Source: Psychrobacter sp. Ps6
GTDB lineage: Bacteria > Pseudomonadota > Gammaproteobacteria > Pseudomonadales > Moraxellaceae
Reading direction: 5' to 3'
Length of the DNA: 64,000 bases
NCBI RefSeq assembly: GCF_022129235.1
Contig: NZ_JADQAI010000003.1
Coordinates: forward strand, 62,001 to 126,000
Shown: positions 9,414-17,286 of the stretch, piece by piece
How positions within the stretch are numbered: position 1 is the stretch's first letter
Layout of the letters: each line of letters begins with the position of its first letter
Made by a program: the position numbers and the translations under genes
The notes under the pieces: generated by a model
Databases searched by the model: none
What the model was told of the DNA's origin: nothing
Seen by the model: only the letters and a program-made list of their open reading frames with translations

Positions 9414-9645
9414 AGTCTCTACATCATCTTATAAGCTTAGTAAATTATCGTAGCACAAAACAGTAGGGTGCTCCTGCTACTAGGAACCAAATGGTGTGGA
9501 AAGTTAATGAAAAAGTAGGGTACTCAGTAGGCAGTTTGCGATGTCATCACTTTAATATATTCCGTAAAAAAGCCAGCTCAATGGATAAGCTGACCTTAGT
9601 AATACAAACTAAGCGTGATTACCTATTAATAGACTAAGCGAAAAC

Positions 9646-11022
9646 CTATTTAAGACCTTTACAATTGGCATAGTAACTCACTGTAGCGGGCCAATCTGAG
9701 AAAATACCTTGGACACCAACGTCCTGCGCTAGTACATCAATATAATTCATCATATCACCATCATTGTTAATAGCATCACCAAGACCGCTATAGTACCAAT
9801 CGCCACCATCGGCTAATGGCCCTGAACGCTCTATCGACCACGTAATGATTTTTAGACCATTGGCTTTGGCTTGTTTTGCGTATTCTGATGGTTGCATATG
9901 TCCTTTACCATCAGTAGTGATTAACAACCAAAGTGCTGGGGCAATGGTGTTGATACCACGTGCTTTGATATCAGCCAATGAGTGCTTCCATGTGCTTGCG
10001 TCATCTTTATCAAATGTTTTATCGTCAGCGGTCTCATTGCTGTCATCAATAAGATAGACGGCATTAGCCCCATAAGCGGGCTCGTTTTTGATCCAGTAAT
10101 CCAAATCTTCTATATTGAATGACTGGGTAAATACATCGCTTGCCGGTACATCTGCTGCCTTATAGGTATCTATGAGCTGTTGGCGATAATCGTTCAAACG
10201 ATAGCCATTAAACGGCATGGTCACTGCAGGTGCTTTTAGCTCAGGCGTGTGCTTCATACCTAGCTTACGAGCCAATGCGATATGCTCTTTCAGGGTTAAC
10301 ACTTTGCCGTTTTGCGAGTACAAATCCGTTCGCCAAGGTGCAGTCGCATTCATATATTCGCTAATACTGGTTGCTTTTTTATTGGCAGCATCCATTTTAC
10401 CCGTCAAGGTTTTAAACTGAGCGGCACTAATATCTGAGGTGCGGCATTCGATACTATCGGCATTGGTAAGTTTGCCTTTAGCATCCAATATAGGCGGTAC
10501 AGTGCATTGCTTGGCGAGCGGCGTGGTTAAAATATTAGTCGTGGTGTGTAAATCGTTTTGGGCATGACGACAGACAAGCTCACCGTCATTGGTAAAAGCG
10601 ACATCACATTCTAAGATGCCAGCGCCCATTTGTGCTGACGCCACGTAGCTATCATAAGTATGTTCAGGTAGCTGTAATGGCGCACCTCGATGCGCAATAG
10701 AGAAGTCTGTCTTACTTGGCAGTTGTCCTTTACATGCCTGTAGCTCTTCTTTTAAAGGTCCCTCGTCCATATCATTGATCAGATAAAACGGACGCACTCC
10801 ATAGGTATATGCGACAGGTGAGGGCGATTGTGGCTGTGACTGTGACTGAGGCTGCGCTGTCGATAAAGGCGCTTTTGATATGAGCATTGAGCGGCTATCA
10901 GTAGTGCAGCCTACTATCAGTAATGAGGTGATCAGCGTTAAAGGTAAGGCAAAATTTATATTATTAACTTTAGCCAGCGTGTGCTTACTCAGCTCAAGCG
11001 CTGATTTATTAGAAATTGTCAT
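9646..11022 (-). CDS. Glycerophosphodiester phosphodiesterase, lipoprotein
   Basis: GDPD-family enzyme of 458 aa, related to periplasmic GlpQ, which splits glycerophosphodiesters into glycerol-3-phosphate and an alcohol. The catalytic signature [14 protein letters not shown] (His, Arg and downstream Glu) and the metal-binding [17 protein letters not shown] segment are intact. The N-terminus has a long signal sequence ending LLIVGC, a lipobox, so the mature protein is probably lipid-anchored. A short Ser-Pro-Gln repeat follows the lipobox. The ATG has AGGAAC upstream. It is a single gene with no obvious operon partner. Confidence 0.92.
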   Translation of the reverse strand: MTISNKSALELSKHTLAKVNNINFALPLTLITSLLIVGCTTDSRSMLISKAPLSTAQPQSQSQPQSPSPVAYTYGVRPFYLINDMDEGPLKEELQACKGQLPSKTDFSIAHRGAPLQLPEHTYDSYVASAQMGAGILECDVAFTNDGELVCRHAQNDLHTTTNILTTPLAKQCTVPPILDAKGKLTNADSIECRTSDISAAQFKTLTGKMDAANKKATSISEYMNATAPWRTDLYSQNGKVLTLKEHIALARKLGMKHTPELKAPAVTMPFNGYRLNDYRQQLIDTYKAADVPASDVFTQSFNIEDLDYWIKNEPAYGANAVYLIDDSNETADDKTFDKDDASTWKHSLADIKARGINTIAPALWLLITTDGKGHMQPSEYAKQAKANGLKIITWSIERSGPLADGGDWYYSGLGDAINNDGDMMNYIDVLAQDVGVQGIFSDWPATVSYYANCKGLK

Positions 11023-11297
11023 GTAAAATGTTCCTGCAAAATTATAAAAAATCCCATCGGACGTAGAGATAGGAATTAAAAGATTAACGTTTGACTATTG
11101 GTTGCTACTTGCTAAAAGTAGCTAGAGGTCATGACGTACTTGATGTCCACATTTCTGCTATTGTCCGTTTGGTACCTCACTATTGACCATATTCTCAAAC
11201 TAACAGATGATATTGACCATATAATGACACATACATTATTTTGGCAAAAAACATAGAGATGCTTAAGGCATATCTCATTACATTATTAAGGATAACC

Positions 11298-11969
11298 ATG
11301 AGTAACTATTTAGATGCCGTCGTCGTTGAGCATAATCCTTCTCAAAAAAAGATAGGTCGCGCGGTGATTTGGCTACACGGTCTAGGTGCTAGCGGTCATG
11401 ATTTTGAGCCAGTGGTACCGCAGCTTGGGTTGGCTGATGATATGGCAGTACGTTTTATCTTCCCGCATGCACCCAAACGCCCAGTCACAGTAAATGGTGG
11501 CATGGTGATGCCAGCATGGTACGACATTATAGAGATGAGCCTAGAGCGAAAAGTAGATGTGGCACAAATTGAAGAGTCTGCGCAGCAGATACAAGATTTG
11601 ATTAGCCGTGAGATGGAGCGCGGCGTATCACCAGAGCACATCGTTATTGCAGGATTTTCGCAGGGCGGGGCAGTGGCATATCATGTGGCACTTGGTTACC
11701 CAAAACGCTTAGCAGGATTAATGACCCTCTCTACTTACTTAGCGACCAATGATAATATTGATTATAGTGCTGCCAACAAAGACATGCCGATTTTGATTGA
11801 GCATGGTACGCATGATCCAGTCGTGCCTGTCATCCTAGGTGAGCAAGCCCAGCAGCTATTATCAGCAAAAGACTACAATGTGTCTTACAATACGTATCCG
11901 ATGGCGCATCAGGTTTGTATGCCGCAGATCCAAAATATTGGCAAATGGTTAAATACCGTTTTGGCGTAA
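11298..11969 (+). CDS. Alpha/beta hydrolase, carboxylesterase type
   Basis: Cytoplasmic serine hydrolase of 223 aa in the phospholipase/carboxylesterase (Abhydrolase_2) family. The oxyanion motif WLHGLGASG, nucleophile motif GFSQGGA, the acid Asp in GTHDPVVP and the His in YPMAHQV are all present. Start chosen at 11298 because AAGGATAA precedes it; an upstream in-frame start at 11241 would add 19 residues lacking family similarity. Natural substrate unknown; relatives act on short-chain esters. Confidence 0.92.
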   Translation: MSNYLDAVVVEHNPSQKKIGRAVIWLHGLGASGHDFEPVVPQLGLADDMAVRFIFPHAPKRPVTVNGGMVMPAWYDIIEMSLERKVDVAQIEESAQQIQDLISREMERGVSPEHIVIAGFSQGGAVAYHVALGYPKRLAGLMTLSTYLATNDNIDYSAANKDMPILIEHGTHDPVVPVILGEQAQQLLSAKDYNVSYNTYPMAHQVCMPQIQNIGKWLNTVLA

Positions 11970-12011
11970 ATTATTAAGCTGTAACGTAATGTAATGCAAG
12001 TCTACTATAGG

Positions 12012-12041
12012 TTGAAAACTTGCCTGATTTTCCTATATAAT
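12012..12041 (+). promoter_or_regulatory. Putative sigma-70 promoter for tmRNA
   Basis: TTGAAA at 12012-12017 and TATAAT at 12036-12041 with an 18-base spacer, placed just before the tmRNA 5' end. Such a strong promoter fits an abundant RNA. Confidence 0.75.
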
Positions 12042-12054
12042 AAGCGACCTTATT

Positions 12055-12413
12055 GGGGATGTTCTGGCTTCGACGCTGGTGATGAAACTCAATGATGCAT
12101 GTCGAGAGTGTATGTCCTCTCGTTAATCAAACATATATTGTTATAGTCGCAAACGACGAAACTTACGCTCTAGCAGCTTAAACCCTGCTTACTTAGTTGC
12201 TGATCACCTACAGTTGGTTAACTAAGTTGAAGCGTCCGCATGTAGGCTCGCCACAAGGGATTGTCTCAATCGCTTGGGTTCAAAAGTAGAGAATCGTCCA
12301 ATCCATCCTGACTGTCGGATCGGTGCGGATTAAATTTAAAGACAGAAACTAAACATGTAGATTCATGAGCGTAATGCTGGCGGACGCGGGTTCAACTCCC
12401 GCCATCTCCACCA
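12055..12413 (+). ncRNA. ssrA: Transfer-messenger RNA (tmRNA)
   Basis: tmRNA rescues stalled ribosomes and adds a degradation tag. The 5' end GGGGATG pairs with CATCTCC just before the encoded ACCA at the 3' end, making the alanine-tRNA-like acceptor stem. The T-arm (GCGGGTTCAACTCCCGC) is intact. The tag reading frame starts at GCA 12149-12151 and ends at TAA 12179-12181, encoding ANDETYALAA, close to the usual gammaproteobacterial tag with the ALAA end recognised by ClpXP. Length is 359 bases, a one-piece tmRNA. Confidence 0.97.
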
Positions 12414-12422
12414 AACAACTAT

Positions 12423-12460
12423 AAAGGGCTGACCGTCATAGACTGTCAGCCCTTTATTTT
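12423..12460 (+). terminator. Terminator after tmRNA
   Basis: An 11-base-pair stem AAAGGGCTGAC with its complement around a short loop, then a T-rich tail, begins ten bases after the tmRNA CCA end. Confidence 0.9.
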
Positions 12461-12768
12461 GCGTGTTTTTTGACTTTTTCTTATATTATAAAGAGAGGGC
12501 TAACATATAGGATATTGGGGTTTTTGAAACTTTTCCCGCTGTTCAATACTAACAAACGATATCTAAATGCCCTTGACCTATATCACGTTACGTAGCATAG
12601 ATTTCACCACGAAATATCTCATGCTTATTAGCTAAAACATTACTTAAGGCAGGCTAGAATTGCTCTTCAGTATGTCTGTTTGTAACCTCTAAGTCTAAAA
12701 AATATATTGCAGAAAGTGAATTTATCTGTAAAGTATGAAAATAACAGACTAAACATGAGGAGTTAGAC
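12461..12768. other. Gap between tmRNA terminator and small paralog A
   Basis: About 310 bases with no credible coding frame and no recognisable RNA. It should include the promoter of the small gene at 12769. Its position just behind tmRNA is one where integrative elements often insert, but no integrase is present. Confidence 0.4.
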
Positions 12769-13020
12769 ATGCTTATCGAACTACAGGGTAGTAGATTGAC
12801 TCAGGAAATATTAGAGCGGGATGATGGTCAGGTATGGTGTGCTGTGAGCAATGTCAGTGATGATCATGCTATGACAGCCATTGATAATGGTTATTACGAA
12901 TTATTAGTGTCTATCGTGTCTTTGGGTGATGATGGCTTTGTTTGTGATCAAGGTAATGTATGGCAATGCGCTGTACCAGTCAAAAAAGTCGAGCTTACTC
13001 AGGATGAAGTAGGACTTTAA
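12769..13020 (+). CDS. Small hypothetical protein, tandem paralog A
   Basis: I do not recognise this 83-aa protein. It starts with ATG after GAGGAG. It is a clear paralog of the protein at 13271: shared positions include LT near the N-terminus, WCAVS, VSD, a VxCD or FYCT segment, W..AVP and the C-terminal LTQ[DS]EVG. It is acidic, with two conserved Cys, no signal peptide and no membrane helix. The two genes lie in the same direction 250 bases apart, and each has its own ribosome-binding site. Function unknown. Confidence 0.75.
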   Translation: MLIELQGSRLTQEILERDDGQVWCAVSNVSDDHAMTAIDNGYYELLVSIVSLGDDGFVCDQGNVWQCAVPVKKVELTQDEVGL

Positions 13021-13270
13021 TTAATATAATTTGAGGTGGTTGGTAATCGGTCAATATAGGATAGTTTGATTGTTGACGCTGAATAGTAGCGTTTATTGGG
13101 TAACTGTACAACAAAAATAGTAACGCCAACATGATATGCAAATATCAGTACCCGTATTGCAGCACCATGATTCATTATTAACAATCAAAGTCTTAAAGGT
13201 GGTCAAGCGATTGCTCTTATAGTTCTGATTGTTTGCCTGAAGAATTCTCTTCATTGTAGGAGGCAGTGGT

Positions 13271-13516
13271 ATGGATGGTGGAATGGTGGGGAGTGCATTA
13301 ACGCGCTCAATGCTTGAAAATGGGCATCAAGAAATATGGTGTGCTGTGAGTGACGTGAGCGATGAAGATGCTATGAAAGATCAAGTAGGGAACGACTTTA
13401 CAGCGTGTATCGTAGATTTTAGGGATGGGCAGTTTTATTGCACTGCAGATAATGGTTGGTCTCATGCAGTACCAATTGAGGTACGTGCACTAACGCAAAG
13501 TGAAGTTGGTTTTTAA
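13271..13516 (+). CDS. Small hypothetical protein, tandem paralog B
   Basis: An 81-aa acidic protein paralogous to the product of the gene at 12769. TAGGAGG seven bases before the ATG is a strong ribosome-binding site. Shared features with paralog A are LTRSMLE versus LTQEILE, WCAVSDVSDEDAM versus WCAVSNVSDDHAM, the second Cys, and the shared ending LTQSEVG. The N-terminus differs (a short Gly/Met-rich lead). It is followed by a strong terminator. I cannot assign a function. Confidence 0.75.
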   Translation: MDGGMVGSALTRSMLENGHQEIWCAVSDVSDEDAMKDQVGNDFTACIVDFRDGQFYCTADNGWSHAVPIEVRALTQSEVGF

Positions 13517-13571
13517 AAAAACTTATCAAAGTATTTAGGGCGTATCCCTGGTTCTTGCTACCCCACCAAAC

Positions 13572-13607
13572 AAAAAAACCGATCACTTAATTTGATCGGT
13601 TTTTTTG
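13572..13607 (+). terminator. Rho-independent terminator after paralog B
   Basis: AAACCGATCA pairs with TGATCGGTTT around a short AT loop, flanked by A-run and T-run. Confidence 0.88.
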
Positions 13608-13903
13608 CATTATGTGGTATTGCTCAAAGTACCTAAGAAATTTGATGAATTTAGTGTCATTTAACGATTTTCTATTGATGATTAATGTAGCTAACGGTTT
13701 GGTAAAACGGTAGGAAAGGAAAAATAGAGTATCAGCAGCGATATATAAATAATGAACAGCCGTTTATTTTAATTGATGGCGATCATAATATTAGCTTGTC
13801 TTGACACACAATTCTGATTATTCTTAATTGTGGTTTATTTTTAGTATTAGAGGATACGTTAATAAAAATAAGCGGACTTTCAAACAACGACAGGGAATGT
13901 ACT

Positions 13904-15532
13904 ATGTTAGGAAAAATGATGTATCAGCCATTGCTGATCAGTGGTCTAATCGCACACGCTGCCCGCTATCACGGTGATACGGCAGTTTTGTCCAAAGAAG
14001 TCGATGGACAAATGACTCATACTAATTGGCTTACGATTTCGAATAACTCGAAACGGTTGGCCAACGCGTTGGCTGCACTGGGACTTAAATCATCAGAGCG
14101 CTTAGCCACATTGGCTTGGAACAATCGCCGCCACTTAGAAGCTTGGTATGCGATTTCAGGCAGTGGTATGGTTTGCCATACCATTAATCCACGTTTATTT
14201 CCTGAGCAGCTTAGCTACATTATCAATGATGCTGATGACCGCGTGCTATTTTTTGATGTCACATTCCTACCGCTTATTATGGCGATTAAAGAAGATATTA
14301 AAGGGATTGAGCACTTTATTTGCTTGAGCGCTCGAGAGGATAGTATTGTCGCAAAACTGCCTGAGGTATTATTTTTTGATGAGTTATTAGCGGAGCATAA
14401 TGCTGACTTTGATTGGCCTCAGTTTGATGAAGCAACTGCCAGCTCGTTGTGCTATACCTCAGGCACGACAGGCAATCCTAAAGGGATTTTATACACGCAC
14501 CGCTCTTCTGTGCTTCATGCGATGGCATTGTGCATGCCGGATGTGTCGGGATTATCTGCGCAAGACGTCCTACTCCCTGTGGTACCGATGTTCCATGTTA
14601 ACGCGTGGGGTACCCCTTATGCGGCTGCATTAACTGGCTGCTCTCTGATACTCCCAGGTCCCAATCTAGATGGTGATAACCTAGTTTCTCTCATCGATGA
14701 TTATAAGGTGACGGTCGCTTTAGGTGTTCCGACGATTTGGCAAAGCCTATTGACTGTCGCTAAAGCCAGAGGCAGTAAGCTTGATAGTATGACGCGGACC
14801 ATTGTCGGTGGCGCCGCTTGTCCACCATCAGTGATTAAAACGTTTAGAGAAGATTTTAATTGCGATGCGGTACACGGCTGGGGTATGACGGAGACCAGTC
14901 CACTTGGAACGATGAATCAAATAAAGGCTAAGCATAAATTGCTGAGTAGGGATGAGATTAACGAATTACGTAATTCTCAAGGTCGTCCACCCTATGGCGT
15001 GCAGTTACGCCTCATAGATACTGATGAGCCGCTTAAAAAAGTCAAAGAAGATGGAGTCTCTCAGGGCCGCTTGCAGATTAAAGGTCACTGGATTATCAAT
15101 GATTATTATACAGAGAATCCTGATGCTATTACGGAAGATGGCTGGTTTGACACGGGTGATATTGCAACCATTGATGCTGATGGCTATATGAATATTCGTG
15201 ACCGATCAAAAGATCTAATTAAGTCTGGTGGAGAGTGGATCTCCTCAGTAGAGCTTGAAAATATTGCGGCGGCACACCCCCAGATAAAAATGGCGGCTGC
15301 TATCGCGGCAAAACACAAAAAATGGGGAGAACGTCCAGTACTGATTGTGGTAAAAGAAGAGAATGCAGAACTCGATGAGTCACAAGTGCTAAGTTTTTAT
15401 GAAGATAAAATTGCTAGCTGGCAGATACCTGACAAAGTTATTTTTGTAGAGAACATCGTACTGAACGGTGCTGGAAAAATGGTGAAAAAAGATTTGCGTG
15501 ATGACTATGGCGATGTATTGTTGGACATGTGA
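13904..15532 (+). CDS. alkK: Medium-chain acyl-CoA ligase, AlkK-like
   Basis: Adenylate-forming enzyme of 542 aa that activates fatty acids with ATP and CoA. The AMP-binding motif YTSGTTGNPKGILYTHRS, the HGWGMTETSP motif, the GWFDTGD segment and the C-terminal catalytic Lys in NGAGKMVKKD are intact. The N-terminus (MLGKMMYQPLLISGLIAHAA) and the segment AWNNRRHLEAWYAISGSGMV fit AlkK of Pseudomonas alkane degraders closely, so medium-chain substrates are plausible. The gene is monocistronic here, not in an alkane cluster. Its symbol is by similarity; other acyl-CoA synthetases of the family remain possible. Confidence 0.88.
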   Translation: MLGKMMYQPLLISGLIAHAARYHGDTAVLSKEVDGQMTHTNWLTISNNSKRLANALAALGLKSSERLATLAWNNRRHLEAWYAISGSGMVCHTINPRLFPEQLSYIINDADDRVLFFDVTFLPLIMAIKEDIKGIEHFICLSAREDSIVAKLPEVLFFDELLAEHNADFDWPQFDEATASSLCYTSGTTGNPKGILYTHRSSVLHAMALCMPDVSGLSAQDVLLPVVPMFHVNAWGTPYAAALTGCSLILPGPNLDGDNLVSLIDDYKVTVALGVPTIWQSLLTVAKARGSKLDSMTRTIVGGAACPPSVIKTFREDFNCDAVHGWGMTETSPLGTMNQIKAKHKLLSRDEINELRNSQGRPPYGVQLRLIDTDEPLKKVKEDGVSQGRLQIKGHWIINDYYTENPDAITEDGWFDTGDIATIDADGYMNIRDRSKDLIKSGGEWISSVELENIAAAHPQIKMAAAIAAKHKKWGERPVLIVVKEENAELDESQVLSFYEDKIASWQIPDKVIFVENIVLNGAGKMVKKDLRDDYGDVLLDM

Positions 15533-15652
15533 TGGTATGTTTGTAAAATAGTGTGTATTCTAAACGCCCCTGATATGCGTTGAAAGTCGACATGTATCAG
15601 AATTACAAGCGATAATAAATAGAGCAGGATAATATAGAACGCCAGATACAAC

Positions 15653-15676
15653 AAAGCCCCTGATATCAGGGGCTTT
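15653..15676 (-). terminator. Perfect palindromic hairpin downstream of tRNA-Leu
   Basis: A perfect 24-base palindrome, AAAGCCCC followed by TGATATCA and GGGGCTTT, lies 34 bases beyond the CCA end of the leftward tRNA-Leu. It probably ends tRNA transcription. An 11-base part of it (GCCCCTGATAT) recurs at 15566-15576. Confidence 0.6.
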
Positions 15677-15709
15677 AGCTGTTCTATAAGATAGTATAGG
15701 ACTATGTAA

Positions 15710-15796
15710 TGGTACCCGGAGCCGGACTTGAACCGGCACGCTATTGCTAGCGAGGGATTTTAAATCCCTTGTGTCTACCAATTTCACCACCCGGGC
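15710..15796 (-). tRNA. tRNA-Leu (TAA anticodon)
   Basis: An 87-base class II tRNA on the minus strand with encoded CCA. Acceptor GCCCGGG pairs with the 3' strand, the anticodon loop reads TTTAAAA with anticodon TAA, a long variable arm is present, and the T-arm contains GGTTCAAGTCC. It reads UUA leucine codons. Confidence 0.96.
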
Positions 15797-15920
15797 AAAA
15801 CTTGTATTATCTAAATTGTAAGCTAGCTGATAGACCATCTAGTTACTAGATAAGTGGTCGCTATTATAATCGGTTGAGATAATAATGCAAGCCAAAATTA
15901 ACGTAAAGTTAATAAATAAT

Positions 15921-15994
15921 TGGAGGCTGGAGTCGGAATCGAACCGGCGTTAACGGAGTTGCAGTCCGCTGCATGACCACTCTGCCATCCAGCC
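15921..15994 (-). tRNA. tRNA-Cys (GCA anticodon)
   Basis: A 74-base tRNA on the minus strand with encoded CCA. Acceptor GGCTGGA pairs with TCCAGCC, the anticodon loop contains GCA, and the T-arm reads GGTTCGATTCC. It lies 124 bases upstream of tRNA-Leu and is probably co-transcribed with it. Confidence 0.96.
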
Positions 15995-16233
15995 AATCAA
16001 GGTGGACTATATTAGCAAAAATATGCCAAATTACAAGTCATTTTTTATGCAAAGAAGCGTTATTTTTGACTAATATATATTTACCTTTTATTTTCAATTG
16101 GTTAGGTTGTTACTAATTTAGTTGTAATTAGAGAATAAAAGGGCAAAGGAGTATTGAACATCAAATGTTAACCTGATGAGCACTCTTTATCGTTACCTTT
16201 GGTCTTTTTGGTATTGTTTGTATCTATGGATGA

Positions 16234-17286
16234 TCAGACCTGCGAGTAGTAAGTGACCCGGTTGTTACGCAAAAATCCTGCTAACCCAAGACCATAGCGT
16301 TCAGCAACACGCACCGCGGTACTGGTCGGCGCTGACATTCCAACGAGCCAAGGAATGTGGCTCCGAATAGATTTTTGTACCAATTCAATCGATAATCGTG
16401 AGGTCATAAGTACGCAATCAACCTCTGCTTTTTGTCGCAGTTGCCAACCGATTAATTTATCAAGCGCATTGTGGCGCCCCACGTCCTCAAATAAGTATAG
16501 CTGCTGATTGTACATCGTTGCTGCTGCATGCACAGCGCCTGTTAGTTGATGTGTGTGCTGTGCGGCATCTACTTGTTGACGTAGTACTAATAGATAGTCA
16601 AGGCTCGGCACGGGTGCCTTATAGCTATGCATGTTTGCTTGTGAGTAGTGGCTCAAGTCGGGCAATGCCTGTGTCAGGCCAGTGATACCGCACATGCCGC
16701 AACCTGTACGCCCCGCCAGTTGACGCTTTTGTGCTTGGATACGCTGATGGCAACGCTGGCTTAAGATCAGCTCTACGATATAAATATCATAATCCTGAAA
16801 TTGTTGTAAGCTTTGCTCAAATGATGATGGTTCAAAATCTTCGTCTCTTGAAGCCTGAGCAAACTTTTGGTAGCTATCAATATCCGTAAGGTGAGTCACT
16901 TCCCAATCGAGTAACTCGTGACTGTGCTGAATCAAGCCCTCGCTAAATAAGAAGCCAATAGCCAAGTACTCTAGTTGGTAAGGGCTGGCCATCAGTATCG
17001 CATAATGAATCCCATTGATGATAATTGACACCGCTGCTTCTACTGCCAAACTGGTAGTTTGAGGTTCAATATAGCTTTGAGGTATATCGGCTGTATGAAC
17101 CTTGTCCGATGGATAATAATGCTTCTGTGCTAAATGTTTGCGAGCGAGCATTGTCTCGGCTGCGCCGTTATCATTATCCTCAAATTTTCCAGTCATAACC
17201 ACTTTAGTTTCAGCTGTATCATTAATCATAGCAGTAGTGCTAGGTGACTCACTTTTCTCGACGCTATCTTCAATTATCATAGTCAT
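16234..17286 (-). CDS. fdhD: Formate dehydrogenase accessory sulfurtransferase FdhD
   Basis: A 350-aa protein of the FdhD family, which passes sulfur from IscS to the bis-MGD molybdenum cofactor of formate dehydrogenase-like enzymes. The sulfur-carrying Cys motif GRTGCGMCGI and the C-terminal segment EDVGRHNALDKLIG, SIELVQKS and GLAGFLRNNRVTYY are present. An N-terminal extension of about 60 polar residues precedes the conserved domain. Its ATG follows immediately after the stop codon of the upstream oxidoreductase gene (TAAATG), so translation is probably coupled, which supports a dedicated maturation role for that enzyme. Confidence 0.95.
   Translation of the reverse strand: MTMIIEDSVEKSESPSTTAMINDTAETKVVMTGKFEDNDNGAAETMLARKHLAQKHYYPSDKVHTADIPQSYIEPQTTSLAVEAAVSIIINGIHYAILMASPYQLEYLAIGFLFSEGLIQHSHELLDWEVTHLTDIDSYQKFAQASRDEDFEPSSFEQSLQQFQDYDIYIVELILSQRCHQRIQAQKRQLAGRTGCGMCGITGLTQALPDLSHYSQANMHSYKAPVPSLDYLLVLRQQVDAAQHTHQLTGAVHAAATMYNQQLYLFEDVGRHNALDKLIGWQLRQKAEVDCVLMTSRLSIELVQKSIRSHIPWLVGMSAPTSTAVRVAERYGLGLAGFLRNNRVTYYSQV

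Noticed and set aside
12414..13575. A mobile genetic island at ssrA
   Set aside because: There is no integrase, no long direct repeat and no shift in composition that I can see; only an 11-base echo, which is kept as a low-interest finding.
15560..15838. 92-codon frame on the minus strand
   Set aside because: It runs straight through tRNA-Leu and the adjoining palindrome; the tRNA explains the sequence.
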